Notes under the pieces: model-generated
What the model was told of the DNA's origin: nothing
The model's database searches: none
The model's input: only the letters and a program-made list of their open reading frames with translations
From: Lachnospiraceae bacterium
Lineage (GTDB): Bacteria; Bacillota; Clostridia; Lachnospirales; Lachnospiraceae
DNA: 47,298 nt
Assembly: GCA_022797535.1 (NCBI GenBank)
Contig: JAAWKU010000013.1
Span: forward strand, 1 to 47,298
Direction: 5' to 3'
Made by a program: the position numbers and the translations under genes
Shown here: piece by piece, positions 14,585 to 22,560 of the stretch
Layout: every line of letters begins with the position of its first letter
How positions within the stretch are numbered: position 1 is the first letter of the stretch

Positions 14585-15436
14585 ATGAAAAAGGGACTGG
14601 TGCTGGAGGGCGGCGCCATGCGGGGGGTGTACACGGCAGGGGTGCTGGACGTGCTGATGGAGAAAGGCATAGAGGCGGACGGCGTGGTGGGCGTGTCCGC
14701 CGGAGCGGTGTTCGGCTGCAACTATATTTCCCGCCAGATCGGGCGCACCATCCGTTATAATGTCAGATATTGCAGGGATCCCCGGTACGGGGATTTCAGA
14801 TCCCTGCTTCGGAGCGGGGATATCTATGAGGAGAAATTCTGCTATCACGAACTGCCTGAGAAGCTGGATCCATTTGACTGGGAGACCTATCGGAAGAGGG
14901 AAATTCCCTTCTATGTGACCTGCACCGATGTGGATACGGGGCGGGCGGTATATCACAGATGTACCGGGGGGAAGGAGGACTTGCGATGGATGCAGGCCTC
15001 AGCTTCCATGCCCTTTGTGTCCCGGGTGGTGGAAATCGGCGGGCGGCGGCTCCTGGATGGGGGCATATCCGACTCCATTCCGGTGGACTGGTTTCGGAGT
15101 ATGGGCTATGAGAAGAACCTGGTGGTGCTGACCCGGCCGAAGGGGTATCGGAAAAAGCCTCCCAGAGGGCTGCATTTGTTGAAGCGAATGATCCGCCAAC
15201 ACCCGGCTTTGGCGCTGGCCATGAAAACCCGTCATATCCGCTACAACCAGACGCTGGATCGACTGTCTGCGCTGGAAAAATCCGGGATGGCACTGGTGCT
15301 GCGCCCCAGCAGGCTCATCCAGGTGTCCAAGCTGGAGCGCCGTCCCGAAAGGCTCATGGCGCTTTACAATCTGGGCAGGAGGGACGCGCTGGGGAGGCTG
15401 AAGGAGATCCGGGCATTTTTCTCCCAGTCAACGTAG
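14585..15436 (+). CDS. patatin-like phospholipase family protein
   Basis: ATG 14585 is preferred because the family starts right before the LVLEGGAMRG strand and AAGAAGGTG lies upstream; open codons continue upstream of it without a good start signal. The 283-residue product has the patatin oxyanion-hole glycine motif EGGAMRG (8-14), the nucleophile elbow GVSAG with Ser38, and the DGG motif with Asp158, giving a complete Ser-Asp dyad. Such proteins hydrolyse acyl ester bonds of lipids, usually in the cytoplasm or at the membrane face. This length and the Cys/His-rich middle (DVDTGRAVYHRCTGG) fit the YjjU/RssA-type bacterial branch. It stands between the two-component pair and an aldo/keto reductase, without clear functional linkage. 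Confidence 0.88.
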   Translation: MKKGLVLEGGAMRGVYTAGVLDVLMEKGIEADGVVGVSAGAVFGCNYISRQIGRTIRYNVRYCRDPRYGDFRSLLRSGDIYEEKFCYHELPEKLDPFDWETYRKREIPFYVTCTDVDTGRAVYHRCTGGKEDLRWMQASASMPFVSRVVEIGGRRLLDGGISDSIPVDWFRSMGYEKNLVVLTRPKGYRKKPPRGLHLLKRMIRQHPALALAMKTRHIRYNQTLDRLSALEKSGMALVLRPSRLIQVSKLERRPERLMALYNLGRRDALGRLKEIRAFFSQST

Positions 15437-15448
15437 CAGATGGCTATA

Positions 15449-15476
15449 TTGGCGGTGCTGTCCGTCTGATTATAGA
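15449..15476 (+). promoter_or_regulatory. possible promoter of the aldo/keto reductase
   Basis: TTGGCG (15449-15454), 16 bases, then TATAGA (15471-15476). GCGGTGC and GCACCGC form an inverted repeat overlapping the region (about 15451-15485). Moderate match only. Confidence 0.4.
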
Positions 15477-15564
15477 GGCACCGCGCACTGATCCGTGGGA
15501 GCGCCGGCAACGGGGCGAAGTCATATTGCAGGTGGGTCCTGGGGTATGCGGGAAAGAGGTTTGA

Positions 15565-16788
15565 ATGCAATATCGCAAAGATAAATATGGTAATGACATT
15601 TCTGTTCTGGGTTATGGGTGCATGCGTTTTACTCAGACGGCGGGCAGGATTGATATGAAGAAGGCCGAGGAGGAAGTCATGACCGCCTTCCAGGGCGGTG
15701 TGAATTATTTTGACACGGCTTATATATACGGGGGCAGCGAGGCGGCTCTGGGAGAAATCCTGGAGCGCAACGGAATCCGGGACAGGGTGTATATTGCTAC
15801 CAAACTGCCCCATTATTTGATCCGGAATGGTGAAAGTCTGGACAGATATTTCCAGGAGCAGTGCAGGAGGCTGCGGACGGACCATATTGATTACTATCTG
15901 ATGCATATGCTTACGGATGTACAGACCTGGGAGCGGTTGAAGGATCTGGGGATACTGGAATGGCTCAGAGAGAAGCAGGAGAGCGGCGCCATCTGCCAGG
16001 TGGGTTTCTCCTATCACGGCAATGCGGACATGTTTTGTCAGCTGGTGGATGCCTACGACTGGGATTTCTGCCAGATTCAGTACAACTATATGGATGAGAA
16101 CAGCCAGGCGGGACAGCGCGGACTGCGGTACGCGCATCAGAAGGGAATGCCCGTGATTATCATGGAACCCTTGCGGGGCGGGAAGCTGGTAACCCGGCTG
16201 CCGGATGCGGCCAGGAAAATTTTTTCCGATTACAGTATGTCCCACCCGGCAGCCAGGGAGTCCGGAAGGGAGGGGGGCTCCATGGAGCGCACGCCGGCCC
16301 AGTGGGCGCTGAAATGGCTTTGGAACCAGCCGGAGGTGACCTGTGTGCTGTCGGGGATGAATTCTGTGGAAATGGTGAAGGAGAATCTTCACACGGCGGC
16401 GAATACCCGGGTGGGCGAGTTGACGGAGGCGGACCAGGCCATGCTGCAGCAGGTGGTAAAAGCCATCAACGCCCGGATGAAGGTGGGCTGTACCGGCTGC
16501 GGTTATTGTATGCCCTGTCCCAGGGGAGTGGATATCCCCGGATCCTTTGCTGCCTACAACCGGCGTTACAGCGAGGGATGGGTGGCGGCCATGAAAGACT
16601 ATTTCATGTGTACTGCTATTCGGAAAGATTCTTCCGGGGCTTCCAACTGTGTGGAGTGCGGCAAGTGTGAGCGCCATTGTCCCCAGCACATTTCGATCCG
16701 GCAGGAACTGAAGGGGGTGAAAAAGTCCCTGGAGAATCCCGTGTACCGGATGGCCCGGTGGATCGTGAAAAAAATGAAAGCATATTAA
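15565..16788 (+). CDS. aldo/keto reductase with C-terminal 4Fe-4S ferredoxin domain
   Basis: The 407-residue protein has an AKR barrel (1-300) with the catalytic tetrad Asp50, Tyr55, Lys80 and His114 (FDTAYIYGG, ATKLP, YYLMH), followed by a ferredoxin-like tail. Its cysteines are C309-x2-C312-x2-C315-x2-C318-P and C362-x2-C365-x2-C368-x3-C372-P, enough for two 4Fe-4S clusters. Such predicted oxidoreductases are common in anaerobic Clostridia and probably couple carbonyl reduction to ferredoxin-type electron transfer; the substrate is unknown. It ends in a strong terminator. A segment at about 225-240 (SHPAARESGREGGS) is an insertion typical of this branch. Confidence 0.9.
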   Translation: MQYRKDKYGNDISVLGYGCMRFTQTAGRIDMKKAEEEVMTAFQGGVNYFDTAYIYGGSEAALGEILERNGIRDRVYIATKLPHYLIRNGESLDRYFQEQCRRLRTDHIDYYLMHMLTDVQTWERLKDLGILEWLREKQESGAICQVGFSYHGNADMFCQLVDAYDWDFCQIQYNYMDENSQAGQRGLRYAHQKGMPVIIMEPLRGGKLVTRLPDAARKIFSDYSMSHPAARESGREGGSMERTPAQWALKWLWNQPEVTCVLSGMNSVEMVKENLHTAANTRVGELTEADQAMLQQVVKAINARMKVGCTGCGYCMPCPRGVDIPGSFAAYNRRYSEGWVAAMKDYFMCTAIRKDSSGASNCVECGKCERHCPQHISIRQELKGVKKSLENPVYRMARWIVKKMKAY

Positions 16789-16809
16789 GCCTGCGGAACG
16801 AATAGAGAT

Positions 16810-16845
16810 GCGGCGGCGTCAGTGAAATGACGTCGCCGCTTTTTT
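16810..16845 (+). terminator. Rho-independent terminator after the aldo/keto reductase
   Basis: GCGGCGGCGTCA pairs with TGACGTCGCCGC over 12 bp (one wobble) around a GTGAAA loop and is followed by six T (16840-16845). It sits between convergent genes; the T tract favours plus-strand termination. Confidence 0.85.
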
Positions 16846-17320
16846 ATCCCTGGATTCGATGTCTGATTTCTTCGAAAGAGACCGGGGCATAACCGGTGCG
16901 CTCCACGGAGACGCAGTAATGCTGGCTGCTGAAAGTCCTGTAGAGAGGAGAAGCATGCACATGGCCGAAGAGATTGGCATAGGGCATGTTTTCGCAGACA
17001 TACAGAGGCTGGTGAGAGAGAATCCAAAAATCTTCCAGGATCACGGGCAGATCATAGACTTCGGCAAATCCCATATCCCGGTAAGCCTGACTGCTCAATG
17101 TGTCGTGATTGCCTTTTACCAGATACTTTTCTCCGTTCAGAAGGGCGGGGGAGAAAATGCCCCAATCTCCCAGCACGTAGACAGTATCCTCCGGGGTTAC
17201 GGTTTCGTTCCAGCGCCGCGCCAGTTCTTCATCCATGGCCTGGGCGCTTTCAAAAGGGCGGTTTTCATAGCGCAGAATCCGCTGATCTCCAAAATGTGTA
17301 TCCGCGATAAAAAAGATCAT
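16844..17320 (-). CDS. calcineurin-like metallophosphoesterase
   Basis: The start at 17320 is chosen because GGGAGG lies seven bases upstream on the minus strand. The 158-residue protein carries a complete metallophosphoesterase metal-binding set: D7-x-H9 (FIADTHFGD), GD-x2-G with Asp52, GNHD (70-73), His103 (SHQP) and GHVH (119-122). It probably hydrolyses a phosphodiester or phosphomonoester using two metal ions in the cytoplasm; the substrate is unknown. Compact proteins of this type are widespread, often annotated as metallophosphatases. It is convergent with the aldo/keto reductase and divergent from the NAD salvage operon, 180 bases away from the first gene of that operon. Confidence 0.88.
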   Translation of the reverse strand: MIFFIADTHFGDQRILRYENRPFESAQAMDEELARRWNETVTPEDTVYVLGDWGIFSPALLNGEKYLVKGNHDTLSSQAYRDMGFAEVYDLPVILEDFWILSHQPLYVCENMPYANLFGHVHASPLYRTFSSQHYCVSVERTGYAPVSFEEIRHRIQG

Positions 17321-17422
17321 GGCATTTCCTCCCAAGTTAGCTGTCCCTTATAGTATATCCTTTTTCGGCTTTGGGATCAACCGAAGTTTCAAAGATTGAG
17401 CCAGGACTTATTGAAAAAAAGG

Positions 17423-17450
17423 TTGCAATTATTCTCAAATTGAGTATAAT
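17423..17450 (+). promoter_or_regulatory. sigma-A promoter of the NAD salvage operon
   Basis: TTGCAA (17423-17428), a 16-base spacer and a perfect TATAAT (17445-17450). The spacer carries a palindrome (17434-17444), so a bound repressor would block RNA polymerase directly. Confidence 0.7.
17434..17444. promoter_or_regulatory. candidate NrtR operator 1
   Basis: CTCAA-A-TTGAG is a perfect palindrome around one central base, lying between the -35 and -10 hexamers. The flanks (ATT before, TAT after) extend its likeness to operator 2, which shares TCTCAAA-x-TGAG. Centre at 17439. Confidence 0.55.
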
Positions 17451-17468
17451 ATAATCAGCAAGAGAAAA

Positions 17469-17481
17469 TCTCAAAATGAGA
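17469..17481. promoter_or_regulatory. candidate NrtR operator 2
   Basis: TCTCA-AAA-TGAGA is a perfect palindrome, centre 17475, 36 bases from the centre of operator 1. It lies in the early leader, eight bases before the GGAGG of the first gene, and covers an ATG at 17476 that is therefore unlikely to be the real start. Confidence 0.55.
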
Positions 17482-17499
17482 ATTACCTGGAGGAAAGAG

Positions 17500-18300
17500 A
17501 TGAATGGGAAAAACGCACAGGGGATTACGGAGCAGGAATATCTGGGGCGGTACGATCCCAAAAAGTATGAGCACCCGTCGGTCACGGTGGACGTCCTGAT
17601 CTTCACGGTGGACAAAAGCCGGGAGGAGTATCATTTGGGGATTTTGCTGGCTCGAAGGGAAGATCATCCCTTTCTGGACAAATGGGCCCTTCCCGGCAGC
17701 TTTGTGGGAATGGGTGAATCCGTAGAACAGGCGGCGGCCAGGGAACTGGAGGAGACCACAGGGCTTCGGAGTCCCTATCTGGAGCAGTTGTATACTTGGG
17801 GGGAAGTGGAACGGGATCCCCGCACCCGAATTATCTCGGTGTCCTATCTTGCTTTAGTGCCCTGCGAAACACTGCCGCTGTGGTTTCCCGGGAGTTGTCT
17901 GCCCGGTCAGTCCGGGGAAAACTCCCGGAAATCCACGGAAGAAGGGAAGATCCGGGGAACCTGGTTCTGCGTCGGCATTCAGGGCGGAAGGCTCCGGCTC
18001 TGGAACCAGGAGGACGAACTGGAGGAAGCGGACCTGGCCTTTGACCATGGGGCCATGATCCGGCTGGCCCTGGAGCGCATGAAAAATAAGTTGTTCTACA
18101 CGGACATCGCTTTTCGGCTGCTGCCGGACAAATTCACTTTTCCGGAGTTGCAGCGGCTCTATGAGGCCATTCTGGGAGAAAGTCTGCACGGTCCCAATTT
18201 CCGCAGAGATATGCAGAAATGGGTGGAGCGCACCGACGAGAAATCCAGGCCCCAGAAGGCGGGAAAACCGGCCTGGTACTACAGGCAGAAGGGGAAGTGA
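17500..18300 (+). CDS. nrtR: NrtR-type Nudix transcriptional regulator of NAD metabolism
   Basis: ATG 17500 is chosen because GGAGG (17489-17493) lies six bases before it. The 266-residue protein joins an N-terminal Nudix domain (about 20-160) to a C-terminal winged helix (about 175-255) with the NrtR hallmark KLFYTDIAFRLLPDKFT and FPELQRLYEAILG, then NFRRDM and PAWYYR. In the Nudix box the first Gly is Ser (LPGSFVGMGES) and REL-E-E-T-T-GL lacks the second catalytic Glu, so hydrolysis is probably lost and ADP-ribose or a related ligand would be sensed instead. It leads an operon with pncA, pncB and nadE. An insert rich in Gly/Ser/Arg (about 140-155, SGENSRKSTEEGK) is unusual. Two palindromes in its promoter suggest autoregulation. 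Confidence 0.85.
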   Translation: MNGKNAQGITEQEYLGRYDPKKYEHPSVTVDVLIFTVDKSREEYHLGILLARREDHPFLDKWALPGSFVGMGESVEQAAARELEETTGLRSPYLEQLYTWGEVERDPRTRIISVSYLALVPCETLPLWFPGSCLPGQSGENSRKSTEEGKIRGTWFCVGIQGGRLRLWNQEDELEEADLAFDHGAMIRLALERMKNKLFYTDIAFRLLPDKFTFPELQRLYEAILGESLHGPNFRRDMQKWVERTDEKSRPQKAGKPAWYYRQKGK

Positions 18301-18441
18301 AGGAAAACTGGTAAAGGCGCAGCGAAAAACAATATGCTTCCAGAGGGGGCGCTGCCTGTCCGGACATCAAAAGGAGCCGGATCTGCATGGTCGGGACAGT
18401 GCACAGGAAGGAGCATGGAGAACTCAAATCAGGAGGAGCGT

Positions 18442-18966
18442 ATGAAGTATCTTATCGTAGTGGACATGCAAAAGGATTTTGTGACTGGAGTGCTGGGCAC
18501 CGAAGAGGCCCGGCAGATTCTGCCCGGGGTGGCGGCCAGGGTACAGGGCTTTGAGGGCCGGGTGATTTTTACCAGGGACACCCACGGGGACGATTACCTG
18601 GATACCCAGGAGGGCAGATATCTTCCTGTGCCCCACTGCATCCGGGGCAGCGAGGGCTGGGAGCTGGTGGAGGAACTGGAAGCGGTTCGGGTTGAAAAAA
18701 ATCTGCCAGTGTATGATAAAGTCACCTTTGGCTGCCCCGAACTGGCCAGGGATCTGGTTCAGGCAAATGCCCGGGAACCCATTCAGTCCATAGAGCTCAT
18801 AGGCGTGTGCACGGATATCTGTGTGGTGAGCAACGCTTTGACCATCAAGGCCCATCTCCCGGAGGTGCCCATGTATGTGGATCCGGCCTGCTGCGCGGGA
18901 GTGACGCCACAGGCACATCAGGCGGCGCTGGATACCATGCGGTCCTGCCAGATACAGATGAGGTAG
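18442..18966 (+). CDS. pncA: nicotinamidase / isochorismatase-family cysteine hydrolase
   Basis: ATG 18442 has a strong ribosome-binding site (AGGAGGAG) and the family begins right at MKYLIVVDMQKDF. The 174-residue protein holds the catalytic triad Asp8, Lys93 and Cys127 (GVCTDICVVS), with TRDTH (44-48) and His65 near the position of the metal site. It converts nicotinamide to nicotinate, the first step of the Preiss-Handler salvage route. Its place between the NrtR-like regulator and nicotinate phosphoribosyltransferase supports this function over other isochorismatase-like activities. The sequence around the metal site (DTHGDDYLDTQEGRY) is a common clostridial variant rather than the classical DxHxxxH. 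Confidence 0.87.
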   Translation: MKYLIVVDMQKDFVTGVLGTEEARQILPGVAARVQGFEGRVIFTRDTHGDDYLDTQEGRYLPVPHCIRGSEGWELVEELEAVRVEKNLPVYDKVTFGCPELARDLVQANAREPIQSIELIGVCTDICVVSNALTIKAHLPEVPMYVDPACCAGVTPQAHQAALDTMRSCQIQMR

Positions 18967-19032
18967 GGAGCGACGGGGAAACAGGGAAATGCATGGCGTA
19001 TAGGGCAAAAGCGTCCGGTAAATCAGCAGAGG

Positions 19033-19063
19033 GCTGCCCTGAGTCGGGAGGCTGCAGGGCAGC
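19033..19063 (+). promoter_or_regulatory. intercistronic hairpin just before the pncB ribosome-binding site
   Basis: GCTGCCCTG pairs perfectly with CAGGGCAGC over 9 bp around a 13-base loop. It ends three bases before the AAGGAGA ribosome-binding site of pncB. There is no T tract, so it is not a normal terminator; it may set translation or mRNA stability between pncA and pncB. Confidence 0.5.
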
Positions 19064-19076
19064 GAAAGGAGAGCAT

Positions 19077-20534
19077 ATGAAACAGTTTCACGAGAGAAAT
19101 TTATCCATGGTGATGGATTTTTATGAAATGACCATGAGCAACGGCTATTTTCGAGATCAGGATAAGGATACAAAAGTAGCTTTTGACGTATTCTATAGAA
19201 AGAATCCGGACAACGGAGGCTTTTCCATTTTCTGCGGCCTGGAACAGATCGTGGAATATATTGAAAATCTGCATTTCGACCGGGAGGACATTGAATATCT
19301 GCGCGGACAGGGACTGTTTGGAGAGGAATTTCTGAAATATCTGGCGGACTTTCATTTTAAAGGGGATATGTACGCCTTCCCGGAGGGAACCATCATGTAC
19401 CCCAATGAACCCATTATCACCGTGGTTGCGCCCCTGATTGATGCCCAGCTCATCGAGACAGCCATCCTCCTGGAGGTAAATCACCAGTCCCTGATCGCCA
19501 CCAAGACCCGCCGGATCGTCCGGGCGGCGGACGGCAGGGCGGTGTCGGATTTCGGCGCCCGCAGGGCCCACAACATGGACGCTGCCGTTTATGGGGCCAG
19601 GGCGGCTTATATCGGTGGCGCGGTGGGCACGGCCACTGTGCTGGCGGGCAAAATGTTTGACATTCCCATCAGCGGAACCATGGCTCACAGCTGGGTCATG
19701 TACTACGGGGACGAATTTACGGCTTTCAAAAAATACGCGGAGAATTATCCGGATTCCACGGTACTGCTGGTGGACACCTATGATGTGTTAAAGAGCGGTG
19801 TTCCCAACGCCATCCGGGTGGCCAGAGAGGTACTGGCGCCCATGGGCAGGCGCCTGAAGGGAATCCGCATAGACAGCGGCGATCTGGCGTATCTGTCCAA
19901 GAAGGTGAGGAAGGCTCTGGATGCCGCGGGCCTGCAGGACTGTAAGATAGTGGTGTCCAACAGCCTGGATGAATTTACCATCACTTCGATTCTGGCCCAG
20001 GGCGGTCAAATCGACAGTTTCGGGGTGGGCGAGCGGCTGATTACCTCCAAGTCCGATCCCGTGTTCGGAGCCGTGTACAAGATTGCGGCGGTGGAGGAGA
20101 ACGGAATCTTTGTACCCCGTATCAAGGTGTCGGAGAATGAGGAGAAGATCACGAATCCCGGCCTCAAAAAAGTGTACCGGGTCTATGACCGGGATCAGAA
20201 AGCCATAGCGGACCTGATTGCGCTGGCGAATGAAAAAGTGGATTTTGCGGAACCCTACCGCTATGTGGATCCCAGGAAACCCTGGAAGGTGCGCTATTTT
20301 GAAAATTGTACCGTCAAGTCTTTGCAGGTGCCCATTTTCCAGCAGGGCAGGCTGGTATACGATCTGCCCGGTGTGGCGGAGATCGCGGCGTATGTAAAAC
20401 GGCAGCTGGCGGAGGAGATCTGGGAGGAGGAGCAGCGCTTCGAAAATCCCCATGCCCACTACCTGGATATGACCCCGGCCATGTACGAGGTGAAAATGTC
20501 TCTGCTCAGCGATTCTCGTGAAAATATGAATTGA
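19077..20534 (+). CDS. pncB: nicotinate phosphoribosyltransferase
   Basis: ATG 19077 is preceded by AAGGAGA and the family starts at this Met (HERNLSMVMDFYEMTM). The 485-residue enzyme joins nicotinate to PRPP, giving nicotinate mononucleotide, with ATP-dependent turnover through a phosphohistidine. Visible motifs are TRRIV and DFGARRAH (158-165), the active-site histidine region SGTMAHSW with His204, LVDTYDVLKSGVPNAI, GIRIDSGDLAYLSK and VGERLITSKSDPVFG. The open frame continues upstream into the pncA gene region, but no start signal is there. It is the third gene of the NAD salvage operon, preceded by a perfect hairpin. Confidence 0.93.
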   Translation: MKQFHERNLSMVMDFYEMTMSNGYFRDQDKDTKVAFDVFYRKNPDNGGFSIFCGLEQIVEYIENLHFDREDIEYLRGQGLFGEEFLKYLADFHFKGDMYAFPEGTIMYPNEPIITVVAPLIDAQLIETAILLEVNHQSLIATKTRRIVRAADGRAVSDFGARRAHNMDAAVYGARAAYIGGAVGTATVLAGKMFDIPISGTMAHSWVMYYGDEFTAFKKYAENYPDSTVLLVDTYDVLKSGVPNAIRVAREVLAPMGRRLKGIRIDSGDLAYLSKKVRKALDAAGLQDCKIVVSNSLDEFTITSILAQGGQIDSFGVGERLITSKSDPVFGAVYKIAAVEENGIFVPRIKVSENEEKITNPGLKKVYRVYDRDQKAIADLIALANEKVDFAEPYRYVDPRKPWKVRYFENCTVKSLQVPIFQQGRLVYDLPGVAEIAAYVKRQLAEEIWEEEQRFENPHAHYLDMTPAMYEVKMSLLSDSRENMN

Positions 20535-20570
20535 CGGCGTATCTGTGGAACTTCAGTTAGGAGGACTTTT

Positions 20571-22442
20571 ATGGAATATGGATATATCAAGACGGCCACG
20601 GCCACCTTTGATATACAGGTGGGGTGTGTGACCGCCAACGTGGAGAAAATGAAGGGCCTGATGGGGCAGGCCAGGGAGCGGCAGGTGGAATTGCTGGTAT
20701 TCCCGGAACTGTGTGTCACCGGATACAGCTGCGGCGATCTGTTTTTGACCCGGGGCCTTCTGACTCAGGCCCGGGAAGGTCTGAAGCGGCTGGCGGAGGC
20801 CACTGCGGGCAGCCACTGCCTGGTGGTGGCGGGAGCGCCGGTCTGCCATAACCAGAGACTGTACAACTGCGCTGTCTTTCTCCAGGACGGACAACTCAGA
20901 GGGATCGTGCCCAAGTCCTATATCCCCGGTTACAAGGAGTTTTATGAAAAACGCTGGTTTGCGTCCGGCAGGCAGATCCAGGCGGAGGAAGAGCAGGGCG
21001 TACCCTTCGGCACTCATGTGATGATGCAGCTTGGGGAGGACGTACAGGTAGCGGCGGAGATCTGTGAGGATCTCTGGGTATCCGACAGTCCCAGTATCAG
21101 GCATTGCCTGAACGGGGCGGATCTGGTGGTGAACCTGTCGGCCTCCAACGAGACTATATCTAAAAAAGCGTACCGGCAGGATCTGGTGAAAATGCAGTCT
21201 GCCAAATGCATGTGCGGCTATATTTATGCCTCTTCGGGAGAGGGAGAGAGTACCACGGACCTGGTTTTCTCAGGGCATTGTATGATTGCGGAGAACGGCA
21301 GCATCAAGGCGGAGAGCTACCAGGAGAGGGAGGGACTGCTGACGGCGCTGATTGATGTGCAGAAACTGCAGAATGACCGGGTGAAGATGAACAGTGAGAA
21401 CGAGGCTGTGGACATGGAAGCCTATGTCCGGGTGCAGCTGAAAAGGGATGCCTTTGGCCATCTGCCCAAGCAGGTGGATCCCTGTCCTTTTGTTCCCGCG
21501 GACCACGAAAAGCGAATGGAACGCTGCAGGGAGGTTATGCGGCTACAGGCCACAGGTCTGTATGAGCGCCTGAAAAAAACAGGTCTGAAAAAAGCCGTTA
21601 TCGGCATCTCCGGCGGCCTGGACAGCACTCTGGCGCTGCTGGTGACCCTGGAGGCATATCGGAAGCTGGGGCGTCCGGCCGGAGATATCATCGCCATCAC
21701 CATGCCGGGCTTTGGCACCTCTGCCCACACCAGGGCCAATTCGGACCGGCTCATGGAACTCTGCGGCGTCACAGCCCGGGTTATCCCCATTGCGGAGGCC
21801 TGCAGGCAGCATATGCGGGATATCGGCCACCCGGAGGATGTATATGATGTGACCTATGAAAACATCCAGGCCAGGGAACGCACCCAGATTCTGATGGATG
21901 TGGCCAACCAGGAGGGGGGGCTGGTGGTGGGTACCGGGGATTTGTCCGAGGCAGCCCTTGGCTGGTGTACCTACAACGGCGACCATATGAGCATGTATGG
22001 CGTCAATGCTTCCATCCCCAAGACTCTGGTAAAATATCTGGTGTCGGCCTACGGGGAGATGCACCCGGAACTGGGAGAAGTGCTGACTGCCATCTGCGAT
22101 ACTGTGATCAGCCCGGAACTTTTGCCTCTGGGGGAGAACGGGCTGATCAGCCAATCCACCGAGGCTGCCATCGGCAAATACGATCTGCATGACTTCTTCC
22201 TGTATCATTTTATCCGCAACGGCTTTCAGCGGGAGAAAATCGAGGCCCTTGCCCGGATCGCGTTTCCCGGCGTCAGCCCGGATACCATAGAAAAGACAGG
22301 GGAGACTTTCTTCCGACGGTTCTTTTCCCAGCAGTTTAAGCGTTCCTGCATGCCCGACGGCCCTAAAGTGGGTTCGGTAAGCCTCTCCCCCCGGGGCGAC
22401 TGGCGCATGCCCTCGGACGCTTCGGTGCTGGACTATTTATAA
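20571..22442 (+). CDS. nadE: glutamine-dependent NAD+ synthetase
   Basis: The 623-residue enzyme has an N-terminal nitrilase-type glutaminase domain with the triad Glu46 (FPELCVTGY), Lys115 (VPKSYIPGY) and Cys165 (AAEICEDLW), and a C-terminal synthetase domain with the ATP-pyrophosphatase loop SGGLDS (347-352), GTGDLSEAALGWCTYNGDHM and the C-terminal helix region. It amidates nicotinate adenine dinucleotide to NAD using ammonia channelled from glutamine. The ribosome-binding site TTAGGAGGA precedes ATG 20571. It closes the nrtR-pncA-pncB-nadE operon. The adenylyltransferase nadD is not in the window. Confidence 0.95.
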   Translation: MEYGYIKTATATFDIQVGCVTANVEKMKGLMGQARERQVELLVFPELCVTGYSCGDLFLTRGLLTQAREGLKRLAEATAGSHCLVVAGAPVCHNQRLYNCAVFLQDGQLRGIVPKSYIPGYKEFYEKRWFASGRQIQAEEEQGVPFGTHVMMQLGEDVQVAAEICEDLWVSDSPSIRHCLNGADLVVNLSASNETISKKAYRQDLVKMQSAKCMCGYIYASSGEGESTTDLVFSGHCMIAENGSIKAESYQEREGLLTALIDVQKLQNDRVKMNSENEAVDMEAYVRVQLKRDAFGHLPKQVDPCPFVPADHEKRMERCREVMRLQATGLYERLKKTGLKKAVIGISGGLDSTLALLVTLEAYRKLGRPAGDIIAITMPGFGTSAHTRANSDRLMELCGVTARVIPIAEACRQHMRDIGHPEDVYDVTYENIQARERTQILMDVANQEGGLVVGTGDLSEAALGWCTYNGDHMSMYGVNASIPKTLVKYLVSAYGEMHPELGEVLTAICDTVISPELLPLGENGLISQSTEAAIGKYDLHDFFLYHFIRNGFQREKIEALARIAFPGVSPDTIEKTGETFFRRFFSQQFKRSCMPDGPKVGSVSLSPRGDWRMPSDASVLDYL

Positions 22443-22451
22443 ATTTACCAC

Positions 22452-22480
22452 TTGCGCCGGAGCCTAAATTGGTGTATAGT
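22452..22480 (+). promoter_or_regulatory. promoter of topA
   Basis: TTGCGC (22452-22457), 17 bases, then TATAGT (22475-22480), about 80 bases before the topA start. There is no obvious terminator between nadE and this promoter, so read-through from the NAD operon is possible. Confidence 0.55.
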
Positions 22481-22560
22481 GTTTCACGATTGGGGTTTGG
22501 AACAGACTGGTGTGCCAACATGTGGGTAAACTGGACCACGGGAAAGCAAGGAATAAGACT

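Noticed and set aside
17476..17499. An upstream ATG start for the NrtR-type gene
   Set aside because: It lies inside the second palindrome and lacks a ribosome-binding site; GGAGG sits before ATG 17500.
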